A DNA stretch of 64,000 nt, from contig OX235268.1 in the NCBI GenBank assembly GCA_944472135.2, forward strand, positions 5,586,589 through 5,650,588, written 5' to 3'. A program made the position numbers and the translations under genes. Below the pieces are notes generated by a model. The model saw only the letters and a program-made list of their open reading frames with translations. It did no database searches and was not told where the DNA came from. Shown here piece by piece: positions 1 to 11,356 of the stretch. Origin of the DNA: Trichobilharzia regenti (lineage: Eukaryota; Platyhelminthes; Trematoda; Strigeidida; Schistosomatidae). The first letter of the stretch is position 1. Each line of letters opens with the position of its first letter.

Positions 1-658
1 TTGAATTGAATTTTGATTTGCCCGTCGATTGATTGGACCGAAGTGCTCGGTCTCAGGTTGACATGTCGGCTTCTTGTGCAGATGCTTCGACGATGTCTGG
101 GTATTTAATTAGTATACAATTGGTGGATGGTGGCTAGCAGTGGAATCCAGGATGCGCATTTCGTCCTATTTGGGACTCGTCAGCTGGATGTACCTGCATT
201 TCTCAGTGAGTGATGATGTTCCCACCGAGGCTCGAACCCAGTACCCATAGTTTCAAACGCCAAAGCGTTATCCACTAGACCACTTGGGCCACGAGAGCCA
301 CCTCTTGTGCAACGGGTCATATTAATTATTGAATTGAATTTTGATTTGCCCGTCGATTGATTGGACCGAAGTGCTCGGTCTCAGGTTGACATGTCGGCTT
401 CTTGTGCAGATGCTTCGACGATGTCTGGGTATTTAATTAGTATACAATTGGTGGATGGTGGCTAGCAGTGGAATCCAGGATAAGGCGCATTTCGTCCTAT
501 TTGGGACTCGTCAGCTGGATGTACCTGCATTTCTCAGTGAGTGATGATGTTCCCACCGAGGCTCGAACCCAGTACCCATAGTTTCAAACGCCAAAGCGTT
601 ATCCACTAGACCACTTGGGCCACGAGAGCCACCTCTTGTGCAACGGGTCATATTAATT
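1..658 (-). repeat. Two hammerhead/tRNA-Gln-like satellite units, inverted
   Basis: These are two head-to-tail copies (1-328 and about 329-658) of the 328-bp unit that forms the large array downstream, here on the minus strand. On that strand each unit reads tRNA-like head, hammerhead ribozyme, then a roughly 170-bp spacer. The second unit has a 3-bp insertion at about 482 inside hammerhead stem III. The cleavage triplet AUC remains, but the loop is longer. The unit is cut at its 3' side by the RTE insertion and resumes at 2,111. The divergent orientation relative to the main array is direct sequence evidence; its origin is inferred. Confidence 0.93.
645..658. repeat. Left target-site duplication of RTE copy
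   Basis: GGGTCATATTAATT just before the retrotransposon matches GGGTCATATTATTT at 2,111-2,124 in 13 of 14 positions. Both belong to the satellite unit, so this is a target-primed insertion into the satellite. Confidence 0.75.
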
Positions 659-1941
659 TGCATAGACTAAGCAGAACTCGGGAGGAACAGACAAGGGAAA
701 ATCAAGCAGGCTTTAGACCAGGTAGAGGGTGCATAGATCATATCTTCACTCTTCGACAGATTCTAGAACATAGACACACTTTTCGGCGTCCAACAATTGT
801 CATATTTCTTGACTTGAAGGCGGCCTTCGACTCCGTGGACCGAAAAGTACTATGGCAATGTCTGACTGTGAAGGGAGTGCCAAGAAAGTACATTGCACTA
901 ATCAAGGCACTCTATTCAAACTCACGTAGTCGTGTAAGGGCTTATGGGGAATTGTCATCTGAATTAGTAACAACCAGTGGTGTCCGACAGGGATGTCCAC
1001 TTTCCCCATTTCTGTTTAACTTCATCATAGATATGCTAATGGAAGTATCCTTAACTGAACGTAGTGACTTAGGAATCGACTTGTTACCAGGGAATAATCT
1101 AATGGACTTAGAATATGCAGATGACATAGTCCTGTTAGGGGAGGATGCTGACAAAATGCAGAGTCTTCTGAACACCTTGAGCAGCAATCTTCGTATGTTT
1201 GGCATGCGATTCGCCCCTGCAAAATGTAAGATGCTGCTACAGGACTGGACGACGTCAACCCCTAACTTAGTGATAGGGAGTGAAGTGATAGAACATGTTG
1301 ACCACTTCACCTACTTGGGAAGTTGTATTAGCACCAACGGACTGATTGGCGATGAAATCTCAGCACGGATCCGAAAAGCTCGAGCTGCTTTCGCTGACTT
1401 ACACCATCTCTGGCGTAGGCGTGACATCCGGTTATCAACCAAGGGACGTGTGTACTGCTCATCAGTTCGCTCCGTCCTTCTCTATGGCTCTGAAACATGG
1501 CCAATACGCGTTGAAGACATGAAAAGGTTGACTGCTTTCGATCATAGATGTCTGCGATCTCTGTCTCACGTTAGGTGGTTTCACAAGATAAGTAATGTTG
1601 ACGTTAGGCGTAGAGTGTTGGGCAAAGAGGGAAAATCAATCGACGAGGTTATAAAGTTACATAGACTAAGATGGCTAGGTCACGTGGTGCGCATGCCTAA
1701 CCACCGCCTCCCCCGACGGGCATTGTTAGCTGATATAGGTTCAGGTTGGAAAAGAGCCAGTGGTGGCCAAACAAAAACATGGCATCAATCCATGAAATCC
1801 TTGACAGTTAAACTGAGTCAGGTAGGGAGATGCAGACTCCCGGGTTGGGGCCCTCGGGACTCTAGGAATCAATGGCTGGAGACAATAGGTGACATGGCTC
1901 AAAATCGTTGTCAATGGCGCAGATGTATTCAATCTCTGTAA
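658..1941 (+). CDS. RTE-like LINE reverse transcriptase, 5'-truncated but open
   Basis: This is the reverse transcriptase and C-terminal part of a non-LTR retrotransposon, which would copy its RNA at a nicked chromosomal site. The reading frame stays open for 427 codons. Visible RT blocks are QAGFRPGRG (about residue 17), [12 protein letters not shown] (51-62), [14 protein letters not shown] (107-120) and YADDIVLL (152-159), the last holding the catalytic Asp pair. A C-terminal region with ETWP and HRCLRSL follows. No endonuclease domain is present, and the frame opens inside the RT, so the first codon is not a natural start. It is almost identical to the copy at 44.97-46.3 kb but lacks that copy's frameshift near 45,562 and has three more residues (GID) before LLPGNN. 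RTE clade assignment rests on motif style and is moderately sure. Confidence 0.88.
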   Translation: MHRLSRTREEQTRENQAGFRPGRGCIDHIFTLRQILEHRHTFRRPTIVIFLDLKAAFDSVDRKVLWQCLTVKGVPRKYIALIKALYSNSRSRVRAYGELSSELVTTSGVRQGCPLSPFLFNFIIDMLMEVSLTERSDLGIDLLPGNNLMDLEYADDIVLLGEDADKMQSLLNTLSSNLRMFGMRFAPAKCKMLLQDWTTSTPNLVIGSEVIEHVDHFTYLGSCISTNGLIGDEISARIRKARAAFADLHHLWRRRDIRLSTKGRVYCSSVRSVLLYGSETWPIRVEDMKRLTAFDHRCLRSLSHVRWFHKISNVDVRRRVLGKEGKSIDEVIKLHRLRWLGHVVRMPNHRLPRRALLADIGSGWKRASGGQTKTWHQSMKSLTVKLSQVGRCRLPGWGPRDSRNQWLETIGDMAQNRCQWRRCIQSL

Positions 1942-2110
1942 TCTTTCATATTCCTTTCTACCATTACCCATTCTGTTTCACTCTTATATTTGTCAAACTC
2001 TATTAATTCTCTTCACTCATCTTCTTGTCTACCTCTGTGTGCTATTTGGAACGTGGCAACTCGAACTGCTGCACTTCGGTGCCAAGTTCTATGTTGAATC
2101 CAGACAGACA
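659..2110 (+). mobile_element. RTE-like non-LTR retrotransposon, 5'-truncated insertion
   Basis: The inserted segment runs from inside the RT gene to a 3' end of CAGACAGACAG. It includes a 3' untranslated region of about 170 bp after the stop at 1,941. It is flanked by a 13/14 target-site duplication and sits in a minus-strand satellite unit. A 5' truncation plus target duplication is the normal signature of target-primed reverse transcription. Related copies lie at 43.65, 55.5, 57.2, 58.0, 61.2 and 63.5 kb. Confidence 0.88.
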
Positions 2111-2155
2111 GGGTCATATTATTTATGGAATTGAATTTTTCATTTGCTCGTCGAT
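2111..2155 (-). repeat. Remainder of inverted satellite unit and inversion junction
   Basis: After the RTE insertion the minus-strand satellite resumes for about 45 bp with several changes. It then switches to plus-strand satellite at about 2,155/2,156. The switch point carries ATTG, which both partners contain, so the join has 4-bp microhomology. Confidence 0.8.
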
Positions 2156-2310
2156 TGTATACTAATTAAATACCCAGACATCGTCGAAGCATCTGCACAA
2201 GAAGCCGACATGTCAACCTGAGACCGAGCACTTCGGTCCAATCAATCGACGGGCAAATCAAAATTCAATTCAATAATTAATATGACCCGTTGCACAAGAG
2301 GTGGCTTTCG

Positions 2311-2384
2311 TGGCCCAAGTGGTCTAGTGGATAACGCTTTGGCGTTTGAAACTATGGGTACTGGGTTCGAGCCTCGGTGGGAAC
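2311..2384 (+). ncRNA. tRNA-Gln-like head of satellite unit (representative)
   Basis: The segment aligns by eye with tRNA-Gln: GGCCCA start, D-arm-like TGGTCTAGTGGATAA, an anticodon loop GTTTGAA resembling the Gln loop CTTTGAA (anticodon UUG), a T-arm CTGGG/CCTCGG around TTCGA, and a GGTGGGA end. The anticodon stem (TTGGC/ACTAT) does not pair, so this is a tRNA-derived promoter unit and not a working tRNA gene. The same segment recurs every 328 bp. Confidence 0.72.
2320..2373 (+). promoter_or_regulatory. Internal pol III-like A and B boxes (representative)
   Basis: TGGTCTAGTGG (2,320-2,330) fits the A-box consensus TRGYNNARNGG. GGTTCGAGCC (2,364-2,373) is close to the B-box consensus GGTTCGANTCC. 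Their spacing is tRNA-like. The pair recurs in every unit; unit 13 has a changed B box. Promoter activity is inferred. Confidence 0.65.
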
Positions 2385-2404
2385 ATCATCACTCACTGAG
2401 AAAT

Positions 2405-2472
2405 GCAGGTACATCCAGCTGACGAGTCCCAAATAGGACGAAATGCGCATCCTGGATTCCACTGCTAGCCAC
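2405..2472 (+). ncRNA. Type I hammerhead ribozyme (representative of 27)
   Basis: The core reads CUGACGAG (2,419-2,426), stem II GUCC/GGAC with a 6-nt CAAAUA loop, GAAA (2,440-2,443), a short stem III in AUGCGCAU, and cleavage triplet AUC with the cut predicted after C2,451. Stem I pairs AUCCAG with CUGGAU. The following CCACUGC segment resembles the stem-I internal-loop region of known schistosome hammerheads. All catalytic-core bases of the family are present. Predicted cuts fall after 2,451 + 328k up to 10,979, giving 328-nt monomers. Stem III is palindromic and can close only about 2 bp within one molecule. In vitro activity is not demonstrated here. Confidence 0.9.
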
Positions 2473-5400
2473 CATCCACCAATTGTATACTAATTAAATA
2501 CCCAGACATCGTCGAAGCATCTGCACAAGAAGCCGACATGTCAACCTGAGACCGAGCACTTCGGTCCAATCAATCGACGGGCAAATCAAAATTCAATTCA
2601 ATAATTAATATGACCCGTTGCACAAGAGGTGGCTCTCGTGGCCCAAGTGGTCTAGTGGATAACGCTTTGGCGTTTGAAACTATGGGTACTGGGTTCGAGC
2701 CTCGGTGGGAACATCATCACTCACTGAGAAATGCAGGTACATCCAGCTGACGAGTCCCAAATAGGACGAAATGCGCATCCTGGATTCCACTGCTAGCCAC
2801 CATCCACCAATTGTATACTAATTAAATACCCAGACATCGTCGAAGCATCTGCACAAGAAGCCGACATGTCAACCTGAGACCGAGCACTTCGGTCCAATCA
2901 ATCGACGGGCAAATCAAAATTCAATTCAATAATTAATATGACCCGTTGCACAAGAGGTGGCTCTCGTGGCCCAAGTGGTCTAGTGGATAACGCTTTGGCG
3001 TTTGAAACTATGGGTACTGGGTTCGAGCCTCGGTGGGAACATCATCACTCACTGAGAAATGCAGGTACATCCAGCTGACGAGTCCCAAATAGGACGAAAT
3101 GCGCATCCTGGATTCCACTGCTAGCCACCATCCACCAATTGTATACTAATTAAATACCCAGACATCGTCGAAGCATCTGCACAAGAAGCCGACATGTCAA
3201 CCTGAGACCGAGCACTTCGGTCCAATCAATCGACGGGCAAATCAAAATTCAATTCAATAATTAATATGACCCGTTGCACAAGAGGTGGCTCTCGTGGCCC
3301 AAGTGGTCTAGTGGATAACGCTTTGGCGTTTGAAACTATGGGTACTGGGTTCGAGCCTCGGTGGGAACATCATCACTCACTGAGAAATGCAGGTACATCC
3401 AGCTGACGAGTCCCAAATAGGACGAAATGCGCATCCTGGATTCCACTGCTAGCCACCATCCACCAATTGTATACTAATTAAATACCCAGACATCGTCGAA
3501 GCATCTGCACAAGAAGCCGACATGTCAACCTGAGACCGAGCACTTCGGTCCAATCAATCGACGGGCAAATCAAAATTCAATTCAATAATTAATATGACCC
3601 GTTGCACAAGAGGTGGCTCTCGTGGCCCAAGTGGTCTAGTGGATAACGCTTTGGCGTTTGAAACTATGGGTACTGGGTTCGAGCCTCGGTGGGAACATCA
3701 TCACTCACTGAGAAATGCAGGTACATCCAGCTGACGAGTCCCAAATAGGACGAAATGCGCATCCTGGATTCCACTGCTAGCCACCATCCACCAATTGTAT
3801 ACTAATTAAATACCCAGACATCGTCGAAGCATCTGCACAAGAAGCCGACATGTCAACCTGAGACCGAGCACTTCGGTCCAATCAATCGACGGGCAAATCA
3901 AAATTCAATTCAATAATTAATATGACCCGTTGCACAAGAGGTGGCTCTCGTGGCCCAAGTGGTCTAGTGGATAACGCTTTGGCGTTTGAAACTATGGGTA
4001 CTGGGTTCGAGCCTCGGTGGGAACATCATCACTCACTGAGAAATGCAGGTACATCCAGCTGACGAGTCCCAAATAGGACGAAATGCGCATCCTGGATTCC
4101 ACTGCTAGCCACCATCCACCAATTGTATACTAATTAAATACCCAGACATCGTCGAAGCATCTGCACAAGAAGCCGACATGTCAACCTGAGACCGAGCACT
4201 TCGGTCCAATCAATCGACGGGCAAATCAAAATTCAATTCAATAATTAATATGACCCGTTGCACAAGAGGTGGCTCTCGTGGCCCAAGTGGTCTAGTGGAT
4301 AACGCTTTGGCGTTTGAAACTATGGGTACTGGGTTCGAGCCTCGGTGGGAACATCATCACTCACTGAGAAATGCAGGTACATCCAGCTGACGAGTCCCAA
4401 ATAGGACGAAATGCGCATCCTGGATTCCACTGCTAGCCACCATCCACCAATTGTATACTAATTAAATACCCAGACATCGTCGAAGCATCTGCACAAGAAG
4501 CCGACATGTCAACCTGAGACCGAGCACTTCGGTCCAATCAATCGACGGGCAAATCAAAATTCAATTCAATAATTAATATGACCCGTTGCACAAGAGGTGG
4601 CTCTCGTGGCCCAAGTGGTCTAGTGGATAACGCTTTGGCGTTTGAAACTATGGGTACTGGGTTCGAGCCTCGGTGGGAACATCATCACTCACTGAGAAAT
4701 GCAGGTACATCCAGCTGACGAGTCCCAAATAGGACGAAATGCGCATCCTGGATTCCACTGCTAGCCACCATCCACCAATTGTATACTAATTAAATACCCA
4801 GACATCGTCGAAGCATCTGCACAAGAAGCCGACATGTCAACCTGAGACCGAGCACTTCGGTCCAATCAATCGACGGGCAAATCAAAATTCAATTCAATAA
4901 TTAATATGACCCGTTGCACAAGAGGTGGCTCTCGTGGCCCAAGTGGTCTAGTGGATAACGCTTTGGCGTTTGAAACTATGGGTACTGGGTTCGAGCCTCG
5001 GTGGGAACATCATCACTCACTGAGAAATGCAGGTACATCCAGCTGACGAGTCCCAAATAGGACGAAATGCGCATCCTGGATTCCACTGCTAGCCACCATC
5101 CACCAATTGTATACTAATTAAATACCCAGACATCGTCGAAGCATCTGCACAAGAAGCCGACATGTCAACCTGAGACCGAGCACTTCGGTCCAATCAATCG
5201 ACGGGCAAATCAAAATTCAATTCAATAATTAATATGACCCGTTGCACAAGAGGTGGCTCTCGTGGCCCAAGTGGTCTAGTGGATAACGCTTTGGCGTTTG
5301 AAACTATGGGTACTGGGTTCGAGCCTCGGTGGGAACATCATCACTCACTGAGAAATGCAGGTACATCCAGCTGACGAGTCCCAAATAGGACGAAATGCGC

Positions 5401-6216
5401 ATCCTGGATTCCACTGCTAGCCACCATCCACCAATTGTATACTAATTAAATACCCAGACATCGTCGAAGCATCTGCACAAGAAGCCGACATGTCAACCTG
5501 AGACCGAGCACTTCGGTCCAATCAATCGACGGGCAAATCAAAATTCAATTCAATAATTAATATGACCCGTTGCACAAGAGGTGGCTCTCGTGGCCCAAGT
5601 GGTCTAGTGGATAACGCTTTGGCGTTTGAAACTATGGGTACTGGGTTCGAGCCTCGGTGGGAACATCATCACTCACTGAGAAATGCAGGTACATCCAGCT
5701 GACGAGTCCCAAATAGGACGAAATGCGCATCCTGGATTCCACTGCTAGCCACCATCCACCAATTGTATACTAATTAAATACCCAGACATCGTCGAAGCAT
5801 CTGCACAAGAAGCCGACATGTCAACCTGAGACCGAGCACTTCGGTCCAATCAATCGACGGGCAAATCAAAATTCAATTCAATAATTAATATGACCCGTTG
5901 CACAAGAGGTGGCTCTCGTGGCCCAAGTGGTCTAGTGGATAACGCTTTGGCGTTTGAAACTATGGGTACTGGGTTCGAGCCTCGGTGGGAACATCATCAC
6001 TCACTGAGAAATGCAGGTACATCCAGCTGACGAGTCCCAAATAGGACGAAATGCGCATCCTGGATTCCACTGCTAGCCACCATCCACCAATTGTATACTA
6101 ATTAAATACCCAGACATCGTCGAAGCATCTGCACAAGAAGCCGACATGTCAACCTGAGACCGAGCACTTCGGTCCAATCAATCGACGGGCAAATCAAAAT
6201 TCAATTCAATAATTAA

Positions 6217-6544
6217 TATGACCCGTTGCACAAGAGGTGGCTCTCGTGGCCCAAGTGGTCTAGTGGATAACGCTTTGGCGTTTGAAACTATCGGAACTGG
6301 CTTCGAGCCTCAGTGGGAACATCATCACTCACTGAGAAATGCAGGTACATCCAGCTGACGAGTCCCAAATAGGACGAAATGCGCATCCTGGATTCCACTG
6401 CTAGCCACCATCCACCAATTGTATACTAATTAAATACCCAGACATCGTCGAAGCATCTGCACAAGAAGCCGACATGTCAACCTGAGACCGAGCACTTCGG
6501 TCCAATCAATCGACGGGCAAATCAAAATTCAATTCAATAATTAA
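6217..6544 (+). repeat. Variant satellite unit 13
   Basis: This unit differs from its neighbours by substitutions at 6,292, 6,295, 6,301 and 6,312, all inside the T-arm/B-box part of the tRNA-like head. GGTTCGA becomes GCTTCGA. The hammerhead part is unchanged. Confidence 0.85.
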
Positions 6545-9500
6545 TATGACCCGTTGCACAAGAGGTGGCTCTCGTGGCCCAAGTGGTCTAGTGGATAACG
6601 CTTTGGCGTTTGAAACTATGGGTACTGGGTTCGAGCCTCGGTGGGAACATCATCACTCACTGAGAAATGCAGGTACATCCAGCTGACGAGTCCCAAATAG
6701 GACGAAATGCGCATCCTGGATTCCACTGCTAGCCACCATCCACCAATTGTATACTAATTAAATACCCAGACATCGTCGAAGCATCTGCACAAGAAGCCGA
6801 CATGTCAACCTGAGACCGAGCACTTCGGTCCAATCAATCGACGGGCAAATCAAAATTCAATTCAATAATTAATATGACCCGTTGCACAAGAGGTGGCTCT
6901 CGTGGCCCAAGTGGTCTAGTGGATAACGCTTTGGCGTTTGAAACTATGGGTACTGGGTTCGAGCCTCGGTGGGAACATCATCACTCACTGAGAAATGCAG
7001 GTACATCCAGCTGACGAGTCCCAAATAGGACGAAATGCGCATCCTGGATTCCACTGCTAGCCACCATCCACCAATTGTATACTAATTAAATACCCAGACA
7101 TCGTCGAAGCATCTGCACAAGAAGCCGACATGTCAACCTGAGACCGAGCACTTCGGTCCAATCAATCGACGGGCAAATCAAAATTCAATTCAATAATTAA
7201 TATGACCCGTTGCACAAGAGGTGGCTCTCGTGGCCCAAGTGGTCTAGTGGATAACGCTTTGGCGTTTGAAACTATGGGTACTGGGTTCGAGCCTCGGTGG
7301 GAACATCATCACTCACTGAGAAATGCAGGTACATCCAGCTGACGAGTCCCAAATAGGACGAAATGCGCATCCTGGATTCCACTGCTAGCCACCATCCACC
7401 AATTGTATACTAATTAAATACCCAGACATCGTCGAAGCATCTGCACAAGAAGCCGACATGTCAACCTGAGACCGAGCACTTCGGTCCAATCAATCGACGG
7501 GCAAATCAAAATTCAATTCAATAATTAATATGACCCGTTGCACAAGAGGTGGCTCTCGTGGCCCAAGTGGTCTAGTGGATAACGCTTTGGCGTTTGAAAC
7601 TATGGGTACTGGGTTCGAGCCTCGGTGGGAACATCATCACTCACTGAGAAATGCAGGTACATCCAGCTGACGAGTCCCAAATAGGACGAAATGCGCATCC
7701 TGGATTCCACTGCTAGCCACCATCCACCAATTGTATACTAATTAAATACCCAGACATCGTCGAAGCATCTGCACAAGAAGCCGACATGTCAACCTGAGAC
7801 CGAGCACTTCGGTCCAATCAATCGACGGGCAAATCAAAATTCAATTCAATAATTAATATGACCCGTTGCACAAGAGGTGGCTCTCGTGGCCCAAGTGGTC
7901 TAGTGGATAACGCTTTGGCGTTTGAAACTATGGGTACTGGGTTCGAGCCTCGGTGGGAACATCATCACTCACTGAGAAATGCAGGTACATCCAGCTGACG
8001 AGTCCCAAATAGGACGAAATGCGCATCCTGGATTCCACTGCTAGCCACCATCCACCAATTGTATACTAATTAAATACCCAGACATCGTCGAAGCATCTGC
8101 ACAAGAAGCCGACATGTCAACCTGAGACCGAGCACTTCGGTCCAATCAATCGACGGGCAAATCAAAATTCAATTCAATAATTAATATGACCCGTTGCACA
8201 AGAGGTGGCTCTCGTGGCCCAAGTGGTCTAGTGGATAACGCTTTGGCGTTTGAAACTATGGGTACTGGGTTCGAGCCTCGGTGGGAACATCATCACTCAC
8301 TGAGAAATGCAGGTACATCCAGCTGACGAGTCCCAAATAGGACGAAATGCGCATCCTGGATTCCACTGCTAGCCACCATCCACCAATTGTATACTAATTA
8401 AATACCCAGACATCGTCGAAGCATCTGCACAAGAAGCCGACATGTCAACCTGAGACCGAGCACTTCGGTCCAATCAATCGACGGGCAAATCAAAATTCAA
8501 TTCAATAATTAATATGACCCGTTGCACAAGAGGTGGCTCTCGTGGCCCAAGTGGTCTAGTGGATAACGCTTTGGCGTTTGAAACTATGGGTACTGGGTTC
8601 GAGCCTCGGTGGGAACATCATCACTCACTGAGAAATGCAGGTACATCCAGCTGACGAGTCCCAAATAGGACGAAATGCGCATCCTGGATTCCACTGCTAG
8701 CCACCATCCACCAATTGTATACTAATTAAATACCCAGACATCGTCGAAGCATCTGCACAAGAAGCCGACATGTCAACCTGAGACCGAGCACTTCGGTCCA
8801 ATCAATCGACGGGCAAATCAAAATTCAATTCAATAATTAATATGACCCGTTGCACAAGAGGTGGCTCTCGTGGCCCAAGTGGTCTAGTGGATAACGCTTT
8901 GGCGTTTGAAACTATGGGTACTGGGTTCGAGCCTCGGTGGGAACATCATCACTCACTGAGAAATGCAGGTACATCCAGCTGACGAGTCCCAAATAGGACG
9001 AAATGCGCATCCTGGATTCCACTGCTAGCCACCATCCACCAATTGTATACTAATTAAATACCCAGACATCGTCGAAGCATCTGCACAAGAAGCCGACATG
9101 TCAACCTGAGACCGAGCACTTCGGTCCAATCAATCGACGGGCAAATCAAAATTCAATTCAATAATTAATATGACCCGTTGCACAAGAGGTGGCTCTCGTG
9201 GCCCAAGTGGTCTAGTGGATAACGCTTTGGCGTTTGAAACTATGGGTACTGGGTTCGAGCCTCGGTGGGAACATCATCACTCACTGAGAAATGCAGGTAC
9301 ATCCAGCTGACGAGTCCCAAATAGGACGAAATGCGCATCCTGGATTCCACTGCTAGCCACCATCCACCAATTGTATACTAATTAAATACCCAGACATCGT
9401 CGAAGCATCTGCACAAGAAGCCGACATGTCAACCTGAGACCGAGCACTTCGGTCCAATCAATCGACGGGCAAATCAAAATTCAATTCAATAATTAATATG

Positions 9501-11130
9501 ACCCGTTGCACAAGAGGTGGCTCTCGTGGCCCAAGTGGTCTAGTGGATAACGCTTTGGCGTTTGAAACTATGGGTACTGGGTTCGAGCCTCGGTGGGAAC
9601 ATCATCACTCACTGAGAAATGCAGGTACATCCAGCTGACGAGTCCCAAATAGGACGAAATGCGCATCCTGGATTCCACTGCTAGCCACCATCCACCAATT
9701 GTATACTAATTAAATACCCAGACATCGTCGAAGCATCTGCACAAGAAGCCGACATGTCAACCTGAGACCGAGCACTTCGGTCCAATCAATCGACGGGCAA
9801 ATCAAAATTCAATTCAATAATTAATATGACCCGTTGCACAAGAGGTGGCTCTCGTGGCCCAAGTGGTCTAGTGGATAACGCTTTGGCGTTTGAAACTATG
9901 GGTACTGGGTTCGAGCCTCGGTGGGAACATCATCACTCACTGAGAAATGCAGGTACATCCAGCTGACGAGTCCCAAATAGGACGAAATGCGCATCCTGGA
10001 TTCCACTGCTAGCCACCATCCACCAATTGTATACTAATTAAATACCCAGACATCGTCGAAGCATCTGCACAAGAAGCCGACATGTCAACCTGAGACCGAG
10101 CACTTCGGTCCAATCAATCGACGGGCAAATCAAAATTCAATTCAATAATTAATATGACCCGTTGCACAAGAGGTGGCTCTCGTGGCCCAAGTGGTCTAGT
10201 GGATAACGCTTTGGCGTTTGAAACTATGGGTACTGGGTTCGAGCCTCGGTGGGAACATCATCACTCACTGAGAAATGCAGGTACATCCAGCTGACGAGTC
10301 CCAAATAGGACGAAATGCGCATCCTGGATTCCACTGCTAGCCACCATCCACCAATTGTATACTAATTAAATACCCAGACATCGTCGAAGCATCTGCACAA
10401 GAAGCCGACATGTCAACCTGAGACCGAGCACTTCGGTCCAATCAATCGACGGGCAAATCAAAATTCAATTCAATAATTAATATGACCCGTTGCACAAGAG
10501 GTGGCTCTCGTGGCCCAAGTGGTCTAGTGGATAACGCTTTGGCGTTTGAAACTATGGGTACTGGGTTCGAGCCTCGGTGGGAACATCATCACTCACTGAG
10601 AAATGCAGGTACATCCAGCTGACGAGTCCCAAATAGGACGAAATGCGCATCCTGGATTCCACTGCTAGCCACCATCCACCAATTGTATACTAATTAAATA
10701 CCCAGACATCGTCGAAGCATCTGCACAAGAAGCCGACATGTCAACCTGAGACCGAGCACTTCGGTCCAATCAATCGACGGGCAAATCAAAATTCAATTCA
10801 ATAATTAATATGACCCGTTGCACAAGAGGTGGCTCTCGTGGCCCAAGTGGTCTAGTGGATAACGCTTTGGCGTTTGAAACTATGGGTACTGGGTTCGAGC
10901 CTCGGTGGGAACATCATCACTCACTGAGAAATGCAGGTACATCCAGCTGACGAGTCCCAAATAGGACGAAATGCGCATCCTGGATTCCACTGCTAGCCAC
11001 CATCCACCAATTGTATACTAATTAAATACCCAGACATCGTCGAAGCATCTGCACAAGAAGCCGACATGTCAACCTGAGACCGAGCACTTCGGTCCAATCA
11101 ATCGACGGGCAAATCAAAACTCAATTCAAT

Positions 11131-11356
11131 GACATATATTATAGTTTATTATATTATTTGAAGACTCTGTCCAAAAAGCGATACCTTGCAATGAAACTCA
11201 CAGAAAATTCTATATTTTCTATAAACTCATTTCTCAGAATAAAGTCATTATTGTTAAAATTATTTCGACTAATAAGAGACACATCAGCAATCGTGGGAAA
11301 ACTTTCTATATACTAATCTAACTACTCATGAGTAGACTAAGTGCATTTTTATATAT
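11131..11356. other. Unassigned AT-rich stretch after the satellite
   Basis: No gene or known repeat is recognised. The first TTTT on the plus strand after the array lies at 11,215-11,218 and could act as the first pol III stop for read-through transcripts of the array (inference). Confidence 0.35.

Larger units (their letters stand above)
2156..11130 (+). repeat. Tandem 328-bp hammerhead/tRNA-Gln-like satellite, 27 units
   Basis: A partial unit (2,156-2,280) is followed by 27 head-to-tail units starting at 2,281 + 328k (k = 0 to 26; last at 10,809), giving a period of exactly 328 bp. In each unit a tRNA-Gln-like head lies at offset about 30-103, a type I hammerhead at about 124-191, and a spacer fills the rest. 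Units are essentially identical. Visible exceptions are one base in unit 1 (GGCTTTCG for GGCTCTCG), four substitutions in unit 13, and one base near the end of the last unit. Such homogeneity suggests recent amplification or conversion. Satellites of this architecture are known from schistosomes (SM-alpha type). Array length may be affected by assembly. Confidence 0.95.

Noticed and set aside
2311..2384. Functional tRNA-Gln gene
   Set aside because: The anticodon stem does not pair and the sequence is fixed in all satellite units, so it is a tRNA-derived promoter head.
2156..11130. CRISPR-like regular repeats
   Set aside because: The period is 328 bp with no variable spacers, and the unit is a eukaryotic tRNA/hammerhead satellite.
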